From Micromonospora orduensis (GTDB lineage: Bacteria > Actinomycetota > Actinomycetes > Mycobacteriales > Micromonosporaceae): 52,201 nucleotides of DNA. Positions 8,763 through 17,445 of this stretch are shown here, piece by piece (the first letter of the stretch is position 1; every line of letters begins with the position of its first letter). The notes beneath the pieces were generated by a model that was given only the letters and a program-made list of their open reading frames with translations, did not search any database and had not been told where the DNA came from. The stretch covers positions 1 to 52,201 of the forward strand of contig NZ_VDFY01000218.1 of the NCBI RefSeq assembly GCF_006228125.1, read 5' to 3'. The position numbers and the translations under genes are program-made.

Positions 8763-9487
8763 GGCACGATCCGCTCGTGGGCGCGGGTCAGCTCGGGCGG
8801 CAGGTCAGCGCTGGCCCGGACGCCCTCGATCCCGCTCCAGAGCAGGGTGGTCAGGTAGTCGGTGAGGGCGCTGCGGCTGATCGGCTGCCCGTGTGTGGTC
8901 CACCAGTCGCCGACCGCCTGCACGAAACCCACCAGGCCGTACGCCCAGGGCTCGGCCGGGCCGGCGTCCAGGCCGAGCGCGCGCAGCCGGTCGCCGATCA
9001 CTCGGGCCAGCCCGGCGGCTACCTGCCGGCTGGTCCCGGCGACGACCTGGTGGATGCCGGGTTGCCCGGACTGGCTCATGAGGAACCGGTAGAGCGCGGG
9101 CTGTGACTCGATCACGCCGAGGTACGCGTCGATCGTCGCCTCGACCAGGGCGCGTTCCTCTCGGACCTGGTCGATCGCGGGCGCGATGGCGTCGACGACC
9201 CGGGCCGCCACCACCTCGCTCACCGCGATCCACAGCTGCGTCTTGTCGGTGAAGTAGCGGTAGAGCACCGGCTTGCTGACGCCGGCGATGGCGGCCACCT
9301 GGTCCATGTCGACCTCGGGTCCGTGCCGCAGCAGGGCCTGTACGGCGGCGCCGACGAGCGCCTGTCTGCGCTGCTCGCGATGGTCGGCCCAGCGGTCCCG
9401 GCGGCCGTTGCCCTTCGCTTTCGGGGCGCCGGCGCCGGATGCGTCAGGCGCGTCGGATCCATTGACATCCTTGCGCGGCGATTGCAT
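8759..9487 (-). CDS. TetR-family regulator of the monooxygenase operon
   Basis: 242 residues. After a polar, low-complexity N-terminal stretch of about 30 residues comes a TetR helix-turn-helix (about 40-85: RRQALVGAAVQALLRHGPEV, then DQVAAIAGVSKPVLYRYFTDK). The rest is a helical ligand domain. It is the first gene of its own operon and divergent from the diiron oxygenase, so it probably represses both sides through GTAACAGTTAC in the 48-bp gap. A TTGACG-N17-TACGAG promoter ends 7 bp from the ATG, so its mRNA may be leaderless. Confidence 0.88.
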   Translation of the reverse strand: MQSPRKDVNGSDAPDASGAGAPKAKGNGRRDRWADHREQRRQALVGAAVQALLRHGPEVDMDQVAAIAGVSKPVLYRYFTDKTQLWIAVSEVVAARVVDAIAPAIDQVREERALVEATIDAYLGVIESQPALYRFLMSQSGQPGIHQVVAGTSRQVAAGLARVIGDRLRALGLDAGPAEPWAYGLVGFVQAVGDWWTTHGQPISRSALTDYLTTLLWSGIEGVRASADLPPELTRAHERIVP

Positions 9488-9494
9488 GCTACTA

Positions 9495-9523
9495 CTCGTA
9501 ACAGTTACCGGTCGTCACGTCAA
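9495..9523 (-). promoter_or_regulatory. Promoter and TetR operator in the 48-bp divergent gap
   Basis: On the minus strand, TTGACG (9518-9523) and TACGAG (9495-9500) are 17 bp apart. The perfect 11-bp palindrome GTAACAGTTAC (9498-9508) overlaps the -10 box, the expected place for an autorepressor. On the plus strand, TTGACA (9462-9467) inside the tetR coding region could be the -35 of the diiron oxygenase gene, with a weak CATGCT -10. Binding by the adjacent TetR is inference. Confidence 0.5.
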
Positions 9524-9535
9524 TATGGAGGAACC

Positions 9536-10426
9536 ATGGAGACGGCGGAACCCCAGGGCGCTGCGGTCGCCGAGCGACTGCTCACCTCGTCGCTGCGGAC
9601 CAGCTACGACCCCGTGGTCGAGATCGACTGGGACGCCCCACACACCCCGGGCGCCTACTGGCTTCCGCCGCACCGCAGCAGCCTCTACGGCACCCCGCTC
9701 TGGTCCGGGTTGAGCGAGGAGCAGCGGATCGAACTCACCAAGCACGAGGTGGCCAGCGCCGCCAGCGCCGGGCTGTGGTTCGAGACGATCCTCATGCAGA
9801 TGCTGATCCGGCAGTACTACGACGACGATCCGACCAGCCGGCAGGCCCAGTACGCGTTGACCGAGGTCGCCGACGAGTGCCGGCACTCGATCATGTTCGG
9901 CCGGCTCATCGAGGCGACCGGCTGCCCCGTCTACCGCGCGAACGCCGTCGACCACTGGCTCGGCCGGTACCTCAAGGCCACCGCCAGCGGCCCCCGGATG
10001 TACGCCGCGATCCTCATCGCCGAGGAGATCCTCGACGCGTTCCAACGCGAGATCATGGCCGACGAGTCGCTCCAGCCGCTGATCCGGATGGTCTCGCGCA
10101 TCCACGTGGTCGAGGAGGCGCGGCACGTCCGGTTCGCCCGCGACGAACTGGCCCGCCAGGTCGCCGCCACCGGCCCGATCGGCATGGCGTTCGCCCGGTT
10201 GCTGGTCGGTCGCGCCGCCTACACGATCGCCAACCGCCTGGTGAACCCGAAGGCGTACGCCGCGGTGGGCATCGAGCCGGAGGTGGGTCGGGCGGCCGCT
10301 CGGGCCAACCCGCACTGGCGGGAGACCCTGCGCTGGTCGGCGTCGAGGGTGTACGACCACCTCGCGAGCGCCGGCCTGGTGGCTGGGCCGGGTCGGTTGC
10401 TGTGGACCCGCGCCGGGCTGATCTGA
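9536..10426 (+). CDS. AurF-like diiron oxygenase
   Basis: 296 residues. It resembles the p-aminobenzoate N-oxygenase AurF family: a helical ferritin-like protein with Glu/His metal-ligand motifs, visible as EVADECRHSIMF, AEEILDAFQREIM and VVEEARHVRFARDEL. Such enzymes use a di-iron centre and O2, for example to oxidise arylamines. The substrate here cannot be read from sequence. The start at 9536 has GGAGGAA just upstream. Divergent from the TetR-monooxygenase operon and probably co-regulated with it. It ends 28 bp from the convergent winged-helix gene. Confidence 0.85.
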   Translation: METAEPQGAAVAERLLTSSLRTSYDPVVEIDWDAPHTPGAYWLPPHRSSLYGTPLWSGLSEEQRIELTKHEVASAASAGLWFETILMQMLIRQYYDDDPTSRQAQYALTEVADECRHSIMFGRLIEATGCPVYRANAVDHWLGRYLKATASGPRMYAAILIAEEILDAFQREIMADESLQPLIRMVSRIHVVEEARHVRFARDELARQVAATGPIGMAFARLLVGRAAYTIANRLVNPKAYAAVGIEPEVGRAAARANPHWRETLRWSASRVYDHLASAGLVAGPGRLLWTRAGLI

Positions 10427-10454
10427 CGCGCGAGCTGCCCACATCAGGCAGGTG

Positions 10455-11117
10455 TCAGGCGCGGCCGATCCGGGGTTTCTGCCGGTCGGTGAGCAGCAGA
10501 CCGACGCCGCGTACCGCCTCGATCGTGGCGTTGGTGCCCAGGCTGAGCAGCTTGCGCCGCAGCCGCTTGACGAGGGACTGCACGTCCGCCTTGCGCTCGC
10601 GCCCCTCGTCGTGCCAGACCGACAGGTGCAGCTCGGCGTAGCTCCAGACCCGGACCGGTTCGGCGGTCAGGCAGGCCAGCAGGTCATGTTCCAAGCGGGT
10701 CAGGTCGACCTCGCGGCCTGCGTACCGTGCGGTGCAGCGGGCCGAGTCGATGACCAGGGCGGGTTCGGTGGTGGCGGCGGGCGCCGGTACGGCCGGTGGC
10801 GCGGTCGGAGTTCCGGGTGGTTGCGCCGGCGCCGCGATGAGCCGGCGCAGTTCGTCGAGATCGGCCACCAGCAGCAGGGGGGCGATGCCGTCGAGGCGCT
10901 CCGCGAGCCGGATGCGCTCGGCCGGCGACGGGGTCACCGCGATCAGCAGCGGGAACGGCTCGTCAGCCGGTTCCGCCTCGTCCACCGCAGCGTCCTCGTC
11001 CTCGGCCACCACACCGCCCGGGATCGAAGGGCATCCCTGCCCAGCTCTCGTCATGGTCCTGACAATGATGGGCAGGCGCCCCGCCAGCATGGCAACCGTT
11101 AGCGACAAGTTGCTCAC
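10455..11117 (-). CDS. Atypical OmpR-type winged-helix regulator, copy 1
   Basis: 220 residues if the GTG at 11117 is used. The start is uncertain because the first ~50 residues are acidic or low-complexity and no good ribosome site is seen. A short region (LLIAVTPSPAERIRLAERL) looks like the remnant of a receiver domain without phospho-Asp, followed by a Pro/Ala linker. The C-terminal OmpR/PhoB DNA-binding domain is clear (VDLTRLEHDLLACL, WSYAELHLSVW, VKRLRRKL, IEAVRGVGLLL). A paralogue lies at 15732-16238, and the two bracket the secreted protease. No sensor kinase is adjacent, so it may respond to something other than phosphorylation. Confidence 0.8.
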   Translation of the reverse strand: MSNLSLTVAMLAGRLPIIVRTMTRAGQGCPSIPGGVVAEDEDAAVDEAEPADEPFPLLIAVTPSPAERIRLAERLDGIAPLLLVADLDELRRLIAAPAQPPGTPTAPPAVPAPAATTEPALVIDSARCTARYAGREVDLTRLEHDLLACLTAEPVRVWSYAELHLSVWHDEGRERKADVQSLVKRLRRKLLSLGTNATIEAVRGVGLLLTDRQKPRIGRA

Positions 11118-11126
11118 GGCAAGTTC

Positions 11127-11156
11127 TTGATCGTCCTTTCTTCTCGATCATAGTGT
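11127..11156. promoter_or_regulatory. Divergent promoter and inverted repeat, winged-helix gene / protease
   Basis: Plus strand: TTGATC (11127-11132), 18 bp, TAGTGT (11151-11156), about 90 bp before the protease start. Minus strand: TATGAT (rc of 11147-11152) could be the -10 of the winged-helix gene. A perfect inverted repeat TGATCG-N11-CGATCA (11128-11150) overlaps both, so one bound protein could control both directions. Confidence 0.45.
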
Positions 11157-11248
11157 CCACTCGGGCAACCGGCGTGACCCGCGCGGTGCATGGGGAGGTC
11201 CACCATGGCCCATCTTCACCCTGGGCCGTTCTGAGGGAGGCAGCACCG

Positions 11249-14200
11249 ATGTTCAGACGTCCACAATGGCGGCGCACAGCCAGATCACTGGTGAGCGCCG
11301 GCGCGGCGATGATCCTCGCCGCCACATGTCTGGCCAGTACCGGCTCGGGCGCGCAGGCCGCGCCCGGTGGGATGGGCGTGGGCACCGCTCCGGGCGACAA
11401 GATCCGTCCGGACCTCGCCAAGCAGCTCCAGGCCAAGAGCGAAGGGGACTTCTGGATCCGGTTCACGGACCGGGCGGACCTGAGCAAGGCCAGCGCCGTC
11501 AAGGACTGGGCGAAGCGGGGCACCGCCGTCGCGGACGCGCTGCGCAGGACGGCCGCCGAGAGCCAGGGCCGGGTCCGCGCCGAACTGGACGGCTCGGGGG
11601 CGAAGTACCAGACCTTCTGGGCGACCAACGCCATCAAGGTCAGCAGCGGCTCCCTGGCGATGGCGCAGAAGTTCGCCAACCACGCCGAGGTGGAGGGCCT
11701 CTACGCCCCGGTCGCCTACAAGGTTCCCGAGACCATCAAGGGCACCGACGAGAAGACCGTGAACGCCCTGGAGTGGGGCGTCGCGAACATCAACGCCGAC
11801 GACGTCTGGTCCCAGTACGGGGTCAGGGGCGAGGGCATCACCATCGCCAACATCGACACCGGCGTCCAGTTCGACCACCCGGCGCTTGTCAACTCCTACC
11901 GGGGCAACAACGGCGACGGCACGTTCGACCACAACTACAACTGGTTCAACGCCGCCGGATCGTGTACTGCCGCCCCCTGTGACAACGATGGACACGGCAC
12001 GCACACGATGGGCACCATGGCCGGCTCCGCCGGCGCCAACCAGATCGGTGTCGCGCCCGGGGTCAGGTGGATCGCGGCGAACGGTTGCTGCCCCAGCGAC
12101 GCCGCGCTCGTCGAGTCCGGTCAGTGGATGCTCGAGCCGACCGACCTCACCGGCCAGAACCCGGACGCCAGCAAGCGGCCGAACATCATCAACAACTCGT
12201 GGGGCACGCGGGATCCGTCCAACGAGCCCTTCATGGAGGACGTGACGCTGGCCTGGGCCGCCTCGGGCATCTTCGGCGTCTGGTCCAACGGCAACAGCGG
12301 ACCGGCCTGCCAGACCAGTGGTTCGCCGGGCAGTCTGGCCAGCAACTACTCGACCGGCGCGTACGACATCAACAACAACATCGCCGGGTTCTCCAGCCGG
12401 GGTACCGGCCAGAACGGCGAGATCAAGCCCAACATCTCGGCTCCGGGGGTGAACATCCGGTCGAGCATCCCGGGCAGTGCCTACGGCAGTATCAGCGGCA
12501 CCTCGATGGCGGCACCGCACCTGGCGGGCGCGATCGCGCTGCTGTACTCGGCGGCGCCGTCGCTGGTCGGTGACATCACCGCGACCCGGGCGCTGCTCAA
12601 CGGCGCCGCGATCGACAAGTCCGACACCCAGTGTGGCGGCACCGCGGCCGACAACAACGTCTACGGCGAGGGCCTGCTGGACGCGCTCGCGCTGCTCAAC
12701 GCCGCGCCCACAGGTGACATCGGCACGCTGGCCGGCACGGTGACCGACGCGGCCACCGGCGCCCCGATCGCCGGTGCGACGCTGACGCTCACCGGCCCGA
12801 CCGCCCGGGAGATCACCACCGGGGCGGACGGGACGTTCTCGACCCAGCTCCCGACCGGCGAGTACCAGGTCGCCGTGGCGGCGTTCGGCTACGGCGGCAC
12901 GACCAGGACGGCCACGGTCACCGACGGCGCGACCACGACGCTCACCGTCGCGCTCACGCCGGTGCCGAGCGTCAACGTCACAGGCGCCGTCACCGACGGT
13001 TCCGGGCACGGCTGGCCGCTGTACGCGAAGGTCACCGTGACGGGCGTCTCGGGCGTCTACGACTACACCACCCCGTCGAACGGCCGCTACAGCATCAAGC
13101 TGCCGGCCGGGCAGACGTACACCCTGAGGTACGAGCCCCAGTACCCCGGCTACCAGACCGTCACCAAGCAGGTCGTGGTCGGCTCGGGCAACGCCACCGC
13201 CAACGTCGCCGTGCCGGTGGACACCACCACCTGCACGACCGCGCCCGGCTACACCTTCGGGTCCGACGGTGAGTACGAGACGTTCGACGGCACGACCACG
13301 CCGGCCGGTTGGACGGTGGTGGACAACGCGGGTAGCGGGCAGGTCTGGAAGTTCACCGACGACGGCGGCCGGGGCAACCTGACCGGCGGCAGCGGCAACT
13401 TCGCCATGATCGACAGTGACGATTACGGCGCGGGCACCAGCCAGGACACCTCGCTGGTCAGCCCGGTGGTCGACCTGACCGCCGTCACGGCCCCGGTCAT
13501 CCGCTTCAACCAGGACTTCAACCAGCTGGACGAGGACACCGCCGACGTCGACCTGAGCATCGACGGTGGCGCCACCTGGACGAACGTGCTCCGCCAGGAG
13601 ACCGACGTCCGGGGGCCGAGGGTGACCGAGATCCCGATCCCGCAGGCGGCCGGCAAGGCGCAGGTCCAGGTCCGTTTCCACTACTACGACGCCTCGTACG
13701 AGTGGTGGTGGGAGGTCGACAACGTCCTGATCGGCAGCCAGGTCACCTGTGTGCCGGTCGACGGTGGGCTGGTGGTCGGCAACGTCCGCGACAAGAACGA
13801 CAGCAGCTACGTCAACGGCGCGACCGTCACCAGCAAGGACCGGCCCGCGGAGAAGGCCGTCACCGTGGCGACCCCGGACGACCCGGGGCTGCCCGACGGC
13901 TTCTACTGGATCTACTCCACGCTGACCGGCACGCACCCGTTCACCGCGTCGGCCGGCAACTACGTCAGCCAGACCAAGCAGGTCGACGTCGAGGCCGACT
14001 GGGCGACCGCCGCGAACTTCCAGCTCGCGGCCGGCCGGCTGTCGGTGACGCCGACGCAGCTCAGCGCGACGCTCCAGATGCCCAGCGGCAAGGCCAGCAG
14101 GACGTTCACGGTGACCAACACCGGCGGCGCCCCGGTCGAGGTCGGGTTCGGTGAGCGCGACAACGGGTTCGAACTCCTGCGGGCGGACGGGTCCACGGTC

Positions 14201-15661
14201 ACCAGGCAGCAGGTGCTCGGCAGCAGCGGCGCGCCGGAGCAGCGGCTCAAGGTCGCGACGTCGGTCGCCGCCAGGGCGTCCGGCAAGGCGGCCACCGCGG
14301 CCGTCGCCGCGGCCGGTCCGCAGGCCGCACCGTGGACCGACATCACCGACTTCCCGGCGAACATCATGGACAACCGGGTGGTCAACCTGGACGGCAAGGT
14401 GTACTCGATCGGCGGTGGCGACGGAAACGCCTCCACCACGAAGAACTACGCCTACGACCCGGTCGCGCAGACCTGGACGGCGATCGCCGACCTTCCCGGC
14501 GCCCGCAACGCCCTGACCGTGGGCGTCGTCGGTGGGAAGATCATCGCGACCGGTGGCTGGGCCGACGAGGGCCCCGACTCCGCCACCTGGTCGTACGACC
14601 CGGGGGCGAACACCTGGACGGAGCTGGCCGACAACCCGGCGCCGCGCGCCGCCGCCGGGCAGGCCGTCGCCGACGGCAAGCTGTACGCCATCGGTGGCTG
14701 CACCACGGCGGACTGCCTGCCGATGTCGAACAGCGTCGTCCGGTACAACCCGGCCAGCGACAGCTGGGAGACGCTTGCCAACTACCCGAAGTCGGTGGCC
14801 TTCGCCTCCTGCGGCGGGATCGACGGCATCGTCTACTGCACCGGTGGCAACGACGGCTCCGCCGCGCAGAAGGCCAGCTACGCGTACGACCCGGGTGCCA
14901 ACACCTGGACCGCCGTCGCCGACGCGCCGGCCGACAACTGGGCCAGCTCCTACGCGGTCGCCAACGGAAAGCTCCTCGTCGTCGGTGGCTCGCAGGGTGG
15001 GGCCATCAGCAACGCCGGCTTCGCCTTCGACCCGGCCGCCGGCTCGTGGTCCAACCTGCCGAACGCCAACACGGCGCGCTACCGCGGTGGTGCGGCGTGC
15101 GGCTTCTACAAGATCGGCGGCTCGTCCGGCAGCTTCAACGCGGCGCCGGACAGCGAGGTGCTGCCGGGCTTCGAGGGCTGTGCCGAGGCGGCGGCCGACG
15201 TCAGCTGGATGACCATCGACAAGTCGACGGTCACCCTCGCACCGGGAGCGAAGGTCACGGTCACCGTCGGGATGACGGCGAACGTCGACCAGCCGGGCAC
15301 GTACTCCGGCGCGGTCACGATCAAGGAGAACACGCCCTACTCGGTGGCGCCGGTCGAGGTCACCATGACGGCGAACCCTCCGAAGACCTGGGGCAAGCTG
15401 ATGGGTACGGTCACCGGCACCAGCTGTCAGGGCGCGTCCTCGCCGATCGCCGGCGCGCTGGTCCAGGTCGACTCGTGGGCCATGTCGTGGACCTTCACGA
15501 CCGACGCCCAGGGCCGGTACGCCTACTGGGTGGACCGCCGCAACAACCCGCTCACGATGATCGTCGCCAAGGACGGCTGGAAGCCCCAGACCCGTCAGAC
15601 GAGGATCGACACCACCACGCCCACTGTGGAGAACTTCGGGTTGGCGCCCGTGCGGTGCTGA
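11249..15661 (+). CDS. Secreted multidomain subtilisin (S8) protease with Kelch repeats
   Basis: 1470 residues, ATG preceded by GAGGGAGG. A signal peptide (about 1-36, ending GAQA) leads a prodomain-like region to about 165. The S8 catalytic domain carries Asp203 (NIDTGVQFDHP), His249 (DGHGTHTMGT) and Ser419 (GTSMAAPHLAG). Then come carboxypeptidase-regulatory-like beta domains (about 490-560 and 574-640), a MAM or jelly-roll-like domain (about 670-830), a third Cna-B-like domain, a BACON-like domain near 930, Kelch repeats (about 1040-1300, with IGGG, ATGGW, AIGGC and VVGGS blades), a second sandwich near 1318, and a last regulatory-like domain to the end. It would digest extracellular protein. 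The open frame extends 32 codons upstream, but the signal peptide fits this ATG. Confidence 0.93.
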   Translation: MFRRPQWRRTARSLVSAGAAMILAATCLASTGSGAQAAPGGMGVGTAPGDKIRPDLAKQLQAKSEGDFWIRFTDRADLSKASAVKDWAKRGTAVADALRRTAAESQGRVRAELDGSGAKYQTFWATNAIKVSSGSLAMAQKFANHAEVEGLYAPVAYKVPETIKGTDEKTVNALEWGVANINADDVWSQYGVRGEGITIANIDTGVQFDHPALVNSYRGNNGDGTFDHNYNWFNAAGSCTAAPCDNDGHGTHTMGTMAGSAGANQIGVAPGVRWIAANGCCPSDAALVESGQWMLEPTDLTGQNPDASKRPNIINNSWGTRDPSNEPFMEDVTLAWAASGIFGVWSNGNSGPACQTSGSPGSLASNYSTGAYDINNNIAGFSSRGTGQNGEIKPNISAPGVNIRSSIPGSAYGSISGTSMAAPHLAGAIALLYSAAPSLVGDITATRALLNGAAIDKSDTQCGGTAADNNVYGEGLLDALALLNAAPTGDIGTLAGTVTDAATGAPIAGATLTLTGPTAREITTGADGTFSTQLPTGEYQVAVAAFGYGGTTRTATVTDGATTTLTVALTPVPSVNVTGAVTDGSGHGWPLYAKVTVTGVSGVYDYTTPSNGRYSIKLPAGQTYTLRYEPQYPGYQTVTKQVVVGSGNATANVAVPVDTTTCTTAPGYTFGSDGEYETFDGTTTPAGWTVVDNAGSGQVWKFTDDGGRGNLTGGSGNFAMIDSDDYGAGTSQDTSLVSPVVDLTAVTAPVIRFNQDFNQLDEDTADVDLSIDGGATWTNVLRQETDVRGPRVTEIPIPQAAGKAQVQVRFHYYDASYEWWWEVDNVLIGSQVTCVPVDGGLVVGNVRDKNDSSYVNGATVTSKDRPAEKAVTVATPDDPGLPDGFYWIYSTLTGTHPFTASAGNYVSQTKQVDVEADWATAANFQLAAGRLSVTPTQLSATLQMPSGKASRTFTVTNTGGAPVEVGFGERDNGFELLRADGSTVTRQQVLGSSGAPEQRLKVATSVAARASGKAATAAVAAAGPQAAPWTDITDFPANIMDNRVVNLDGKVYSIGGGDGNASTTKNYAYDPVAQTWTAIADLPGARNALTVGVVGGKIIATGGWADEGPDSATWSYDPGANTWTELADNPAPRAAAGQAVADGKLYAIGGCTTADCLPMSNSVVRYNPASDSWETLANYPKSVAFASCGGIDGIVYCTGGNDGSAAQKASYAYDPGANTWTAVADAPADNWASSYAVANGKLLVVGGSQGGAISNAGFAFDPAAGSWSNLPNANTARYRGGAACGFYKIGGSSGSFNAAPDSEVLPGFEGCAEAAADVSWMTIDKSTVTLAPGAKVTVTVGMTANVDQPGTYSGAVTIKENTPYSVAPVEVTMTANPPKTWGKLMGTVTGTSCQGASSPIAGALVQVDSWAMSWTFTTDAQGRYAYWVDRRNNPLTMIVAKDGWKPQTRQTRIDTTTPTVENFGLAPVRC

Positions 15662-15685
15662 CACCTGAGTGGTAGCACACCGATC

Positions 15686-15718
15686 CCGGCCCGCCTGGTC
15701 GTCGACCAGGCGGGCCGG
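15686..15718. terminator. Bidirectional terminator between protease and winged-helix gene 2
   Basis: Arms 15686-15701 and 15703-15718 are perfectly complementary (16 bp) around a single central T, so about 14 pairs could form with a small loop. No U-tract follows, as is common in high-GC actinobacteria. It lies between two convergent genes. Confidence 0.75.
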
Positions 15719-15731
15719 ACCGTGCCGGGGA

Positions 15732-16238
15732 TCAGACGGGGGCGAGCCGGAAGCCGACCCCGCGCACCGCGTGGATCGTCGCTGTCGCGTTCAGCCGGGC
15801 GAGCTTGCGGCGTACCCGCCGGACCACCGAGTGCATGTCCGAGCCGCGACCGAGGTGGCGGTTGCCCCAGACCTCGAGGTGCAGTCGCTCGTACGTCCAC
15901 ACCTGCCCGGGCGCGTGGACGAGGCAGAGCAGGACGTCGTGCTCCAGCCGGGTCAGGTCGATCTCCTTGTCCCGCCACCGCACCACCCGGCGGTCGGAGT
16001 CGACGGTCAGGTCGGCCGGTGGCGGCGGCTGGTTCGGCGTCGCGTCGGCGAGGACGGCCCGGGCCGGGGGAGGTACGACGGGAGGCATCTCGACCACGCC
16101 GAGGAATTCCCGCGCCTGGTCGACGTTCGAGACGATCAGGAAGGCGTCGCTCCCACCGAGCAGTCGCGCCAGTTGTCGGCGTTCGGCCGGCGAGGACGCG
16201 ATGCCGATGACCAGGGAGGCGACCGGAATTCCGGGCAT
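15732..16238 (-). CDS. Atypical OmpR-type winged-helix regulator, copy 2
   Basis: 168 residues, ATG with AAGGGG upstream. The N-terminal region LVIGIASSPAERRQLARLLG parallels copy 1 at 10455-11117, again with no recognisable phospho-acceptor Asp. A Pro-rich linker (about 52-72) leads to the OmpR/PhoB winged helix (IDLTRLEHDVLLCL, WTYERLHLEVWG, VRRVRRKLARL, IHAVRGVGFRL). Near-identical blocks in the two proteins indicate a duplication. The gene is convergent with the protease. An inverted repeat CCGATC-N8-GATCGG lies at 16288-16307 upstream. Confidence 0.82.
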   Translation of the reverse strand: MPGIPVASLVIGIASSPAERRQLARLLGGSDAFLIVSNVDQAREFLGVVEMPPVVPPPARAVLADATPNQPPPPADLTVDSDRRVVRWRDKEIDLTRLEHDVLLCLVHAPGQVWTYERLHLEVWGNRHLGRGSDMHSVVRRVRRKLARLNATATIHAVRGVGFRLAPV

Positions 16239-16287
16239 TTTCCCACCCCTTCCGGTTCCAGCTCACTCCGGATGGTGTTCCGCATCA

Positions 16288-16307
16288 CCGATCACCACAT
16301 CGATCGG
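16288..16307. promoter_or_regulatory. Inverted repeat upstream of winged-helix gene 2
   Basis: CCGATC (16288-16293), 8 bp, GATCGG (16302-16307). It lies in the 228-bp divergent gap between the winged-helix gene and the PAP2 gene. CGATC also occurs as a direct repeat 12 bp apart, closer to what OmpR-type proteins bind. The rest of the gap holds an AT-richer stretch (16345-16375) but no promoter I can defend. Confidence 0.35.
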
Positions 16308-16466
16308 CGTCTTGACCCTAGTGGTGGTGCGTCTCGGCTGGGTAAAACATCGTTGCATGTAAGCACGTGAATTCGTTGCCCGGCGCGACGCCGGGGCCGG
16401 CGCAGGCGGAAACTGTGACAGAACGAAGACAATCCGCGGACCACACCGGCACCTGCCGGGACGAGC

Positions 16467-17417
16467 ATGCTCGACATGTCCATCGGATCGTCGTACTCCG
16501 TCGGGCGGGCGACGCCCGGCCCGCCGCCGCTGCCCGATGCCCGCGCGGCCGTGTCGTCGAGCCCGCGGCTGCTCGGCGCGGCCGTCTGTGCCCTGCTCGG
16601 CCTGGGGCTCACCGGCGCGTTCTTCGTCTGGACGTACCCCGGTCAGCGGCTGGACGGGCTGCTCCTGCCGCGCGCGGAGCGCGGCGGTGGGTACGCGCAG
16701 CCGAGCACCCTGCTCGACCCGGCCCGCAGCGTGCTGGCCGCGTTCGGTAGCACGACGACGCTGGCCGGCCTGCTCGGCGCGGTGCTGCTGGTGGGTCTCG
16801 CCGGCCGGCGGCTGATGGCCGGCCTCGTGGGCGTGGGCATGGTCCTGGGCGCGGTGCTGGTCGCCGGCGCGACGAAGTCGGCGCTGCTGCGCCCGGAGCT
16901 CCAGGTCGAGACCTCCACCACCCACAACAGCTTTCCCAGTGGTCACGTGGCGGCGGCGACGACCCTGCTGTTGGCGTTCCTGCTGGTCGTGCCCGCTCGG
17001 GCGCGGCGGTGGATCGCGTTGCCGGGCGCGGCGGGTGTCACGGTGATCGCCGGTGCCACCATGGTCGCGGGCTGGCACCGGTTCAGCGACGCGCTCGGCG
17101 GGGTCCTGCTGGGGGTCGCGCTGTTCTGTCTGGCCGCGGCCGTGCTGGTTGGTCGGCCCGGTGTCGTCCGGACCACGCCCGGTGCCCCCGGCGGGGGCGC
17201 CGTCCGGCCCGGGCTCACCGAGGCGGTGGTCGGCCTGCTCGGGCTGGGGTGCGTGCTCCTGCTGGTGGTGCCCGGCCTGCGCGCGGCGCTGCCGCCCGGG
17301 GTGCTCGTCGCCGTCCTGGCGGTGGCCGGACTGACGGTCCTGGCCGTGGGATCGGCGGTGTACCTGGTGCGGTCGGTCGACTTCGCCCGACCGGCGGATC
17401 GATCGACGAAAGGCTAA
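16467..17417 (+). CDS. PAP2-superfamily membrane phosphatase
   Basis: 316 residues with about seven hydrophobic segments. The three phosphatase motifs are present: KSALLRPEL, SFPSGHVAA and GWHRFSDALGG. These match type-2 phosphatidic acid phosphatases, which include bacterial undecaprenyl-pyrophosphate and lipid phosphatases. The external active site would dephosphorylate a lipid phosphate, possibly recycling the cell-wall carrier. It ends 28 bp before the response regulator on the same strand, so it may belong to that cluster. Confidence 0.83.
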   Translation: MLDMSIGSSYSVGRATPGPPPLPDARAAVSSSPRLLGAAVCALLGLGLTGAFFVWTYPGQRLDGLLLPRAERGGGYAQPSTLLDPARSVLAAFGSTTTLAGLLGAVLLVGLAGRRLMAGLVGVGMVLGAVLVAGATKSALLRPELQVETSTTHNSFPSGHVAAATTLLLAFLLVVPARARRWIALPGAAGVTVIAGATMVAGWHRFSDALGGVLLGVALFCLAAAVLVGRPGVVRTTPGAPGGGAVRPGLTEAVVGLLGLGCVLLLVVPGLRAALPPGVLVAVLAVAGLTVLAVGSAVYLVRSVDFARPADRSTKG

Positions 17418-17445
17418 ACCCATTCATGATGCGATACTTAGTGAC

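Noticed and set aside
10963..11679. 238-codon minus-strand frame upstream of the protease
   Set aside because: It runs antisense to the protease signal and prodomain and through the divergent promoter; no family resemblance.
11285..15664. 1459-codon open frame antisense to the protease
   Set aside because: It mirrors the protease codons, has no recognisable domain, and the plus strand has a complete catalytic triad and signal peptide.
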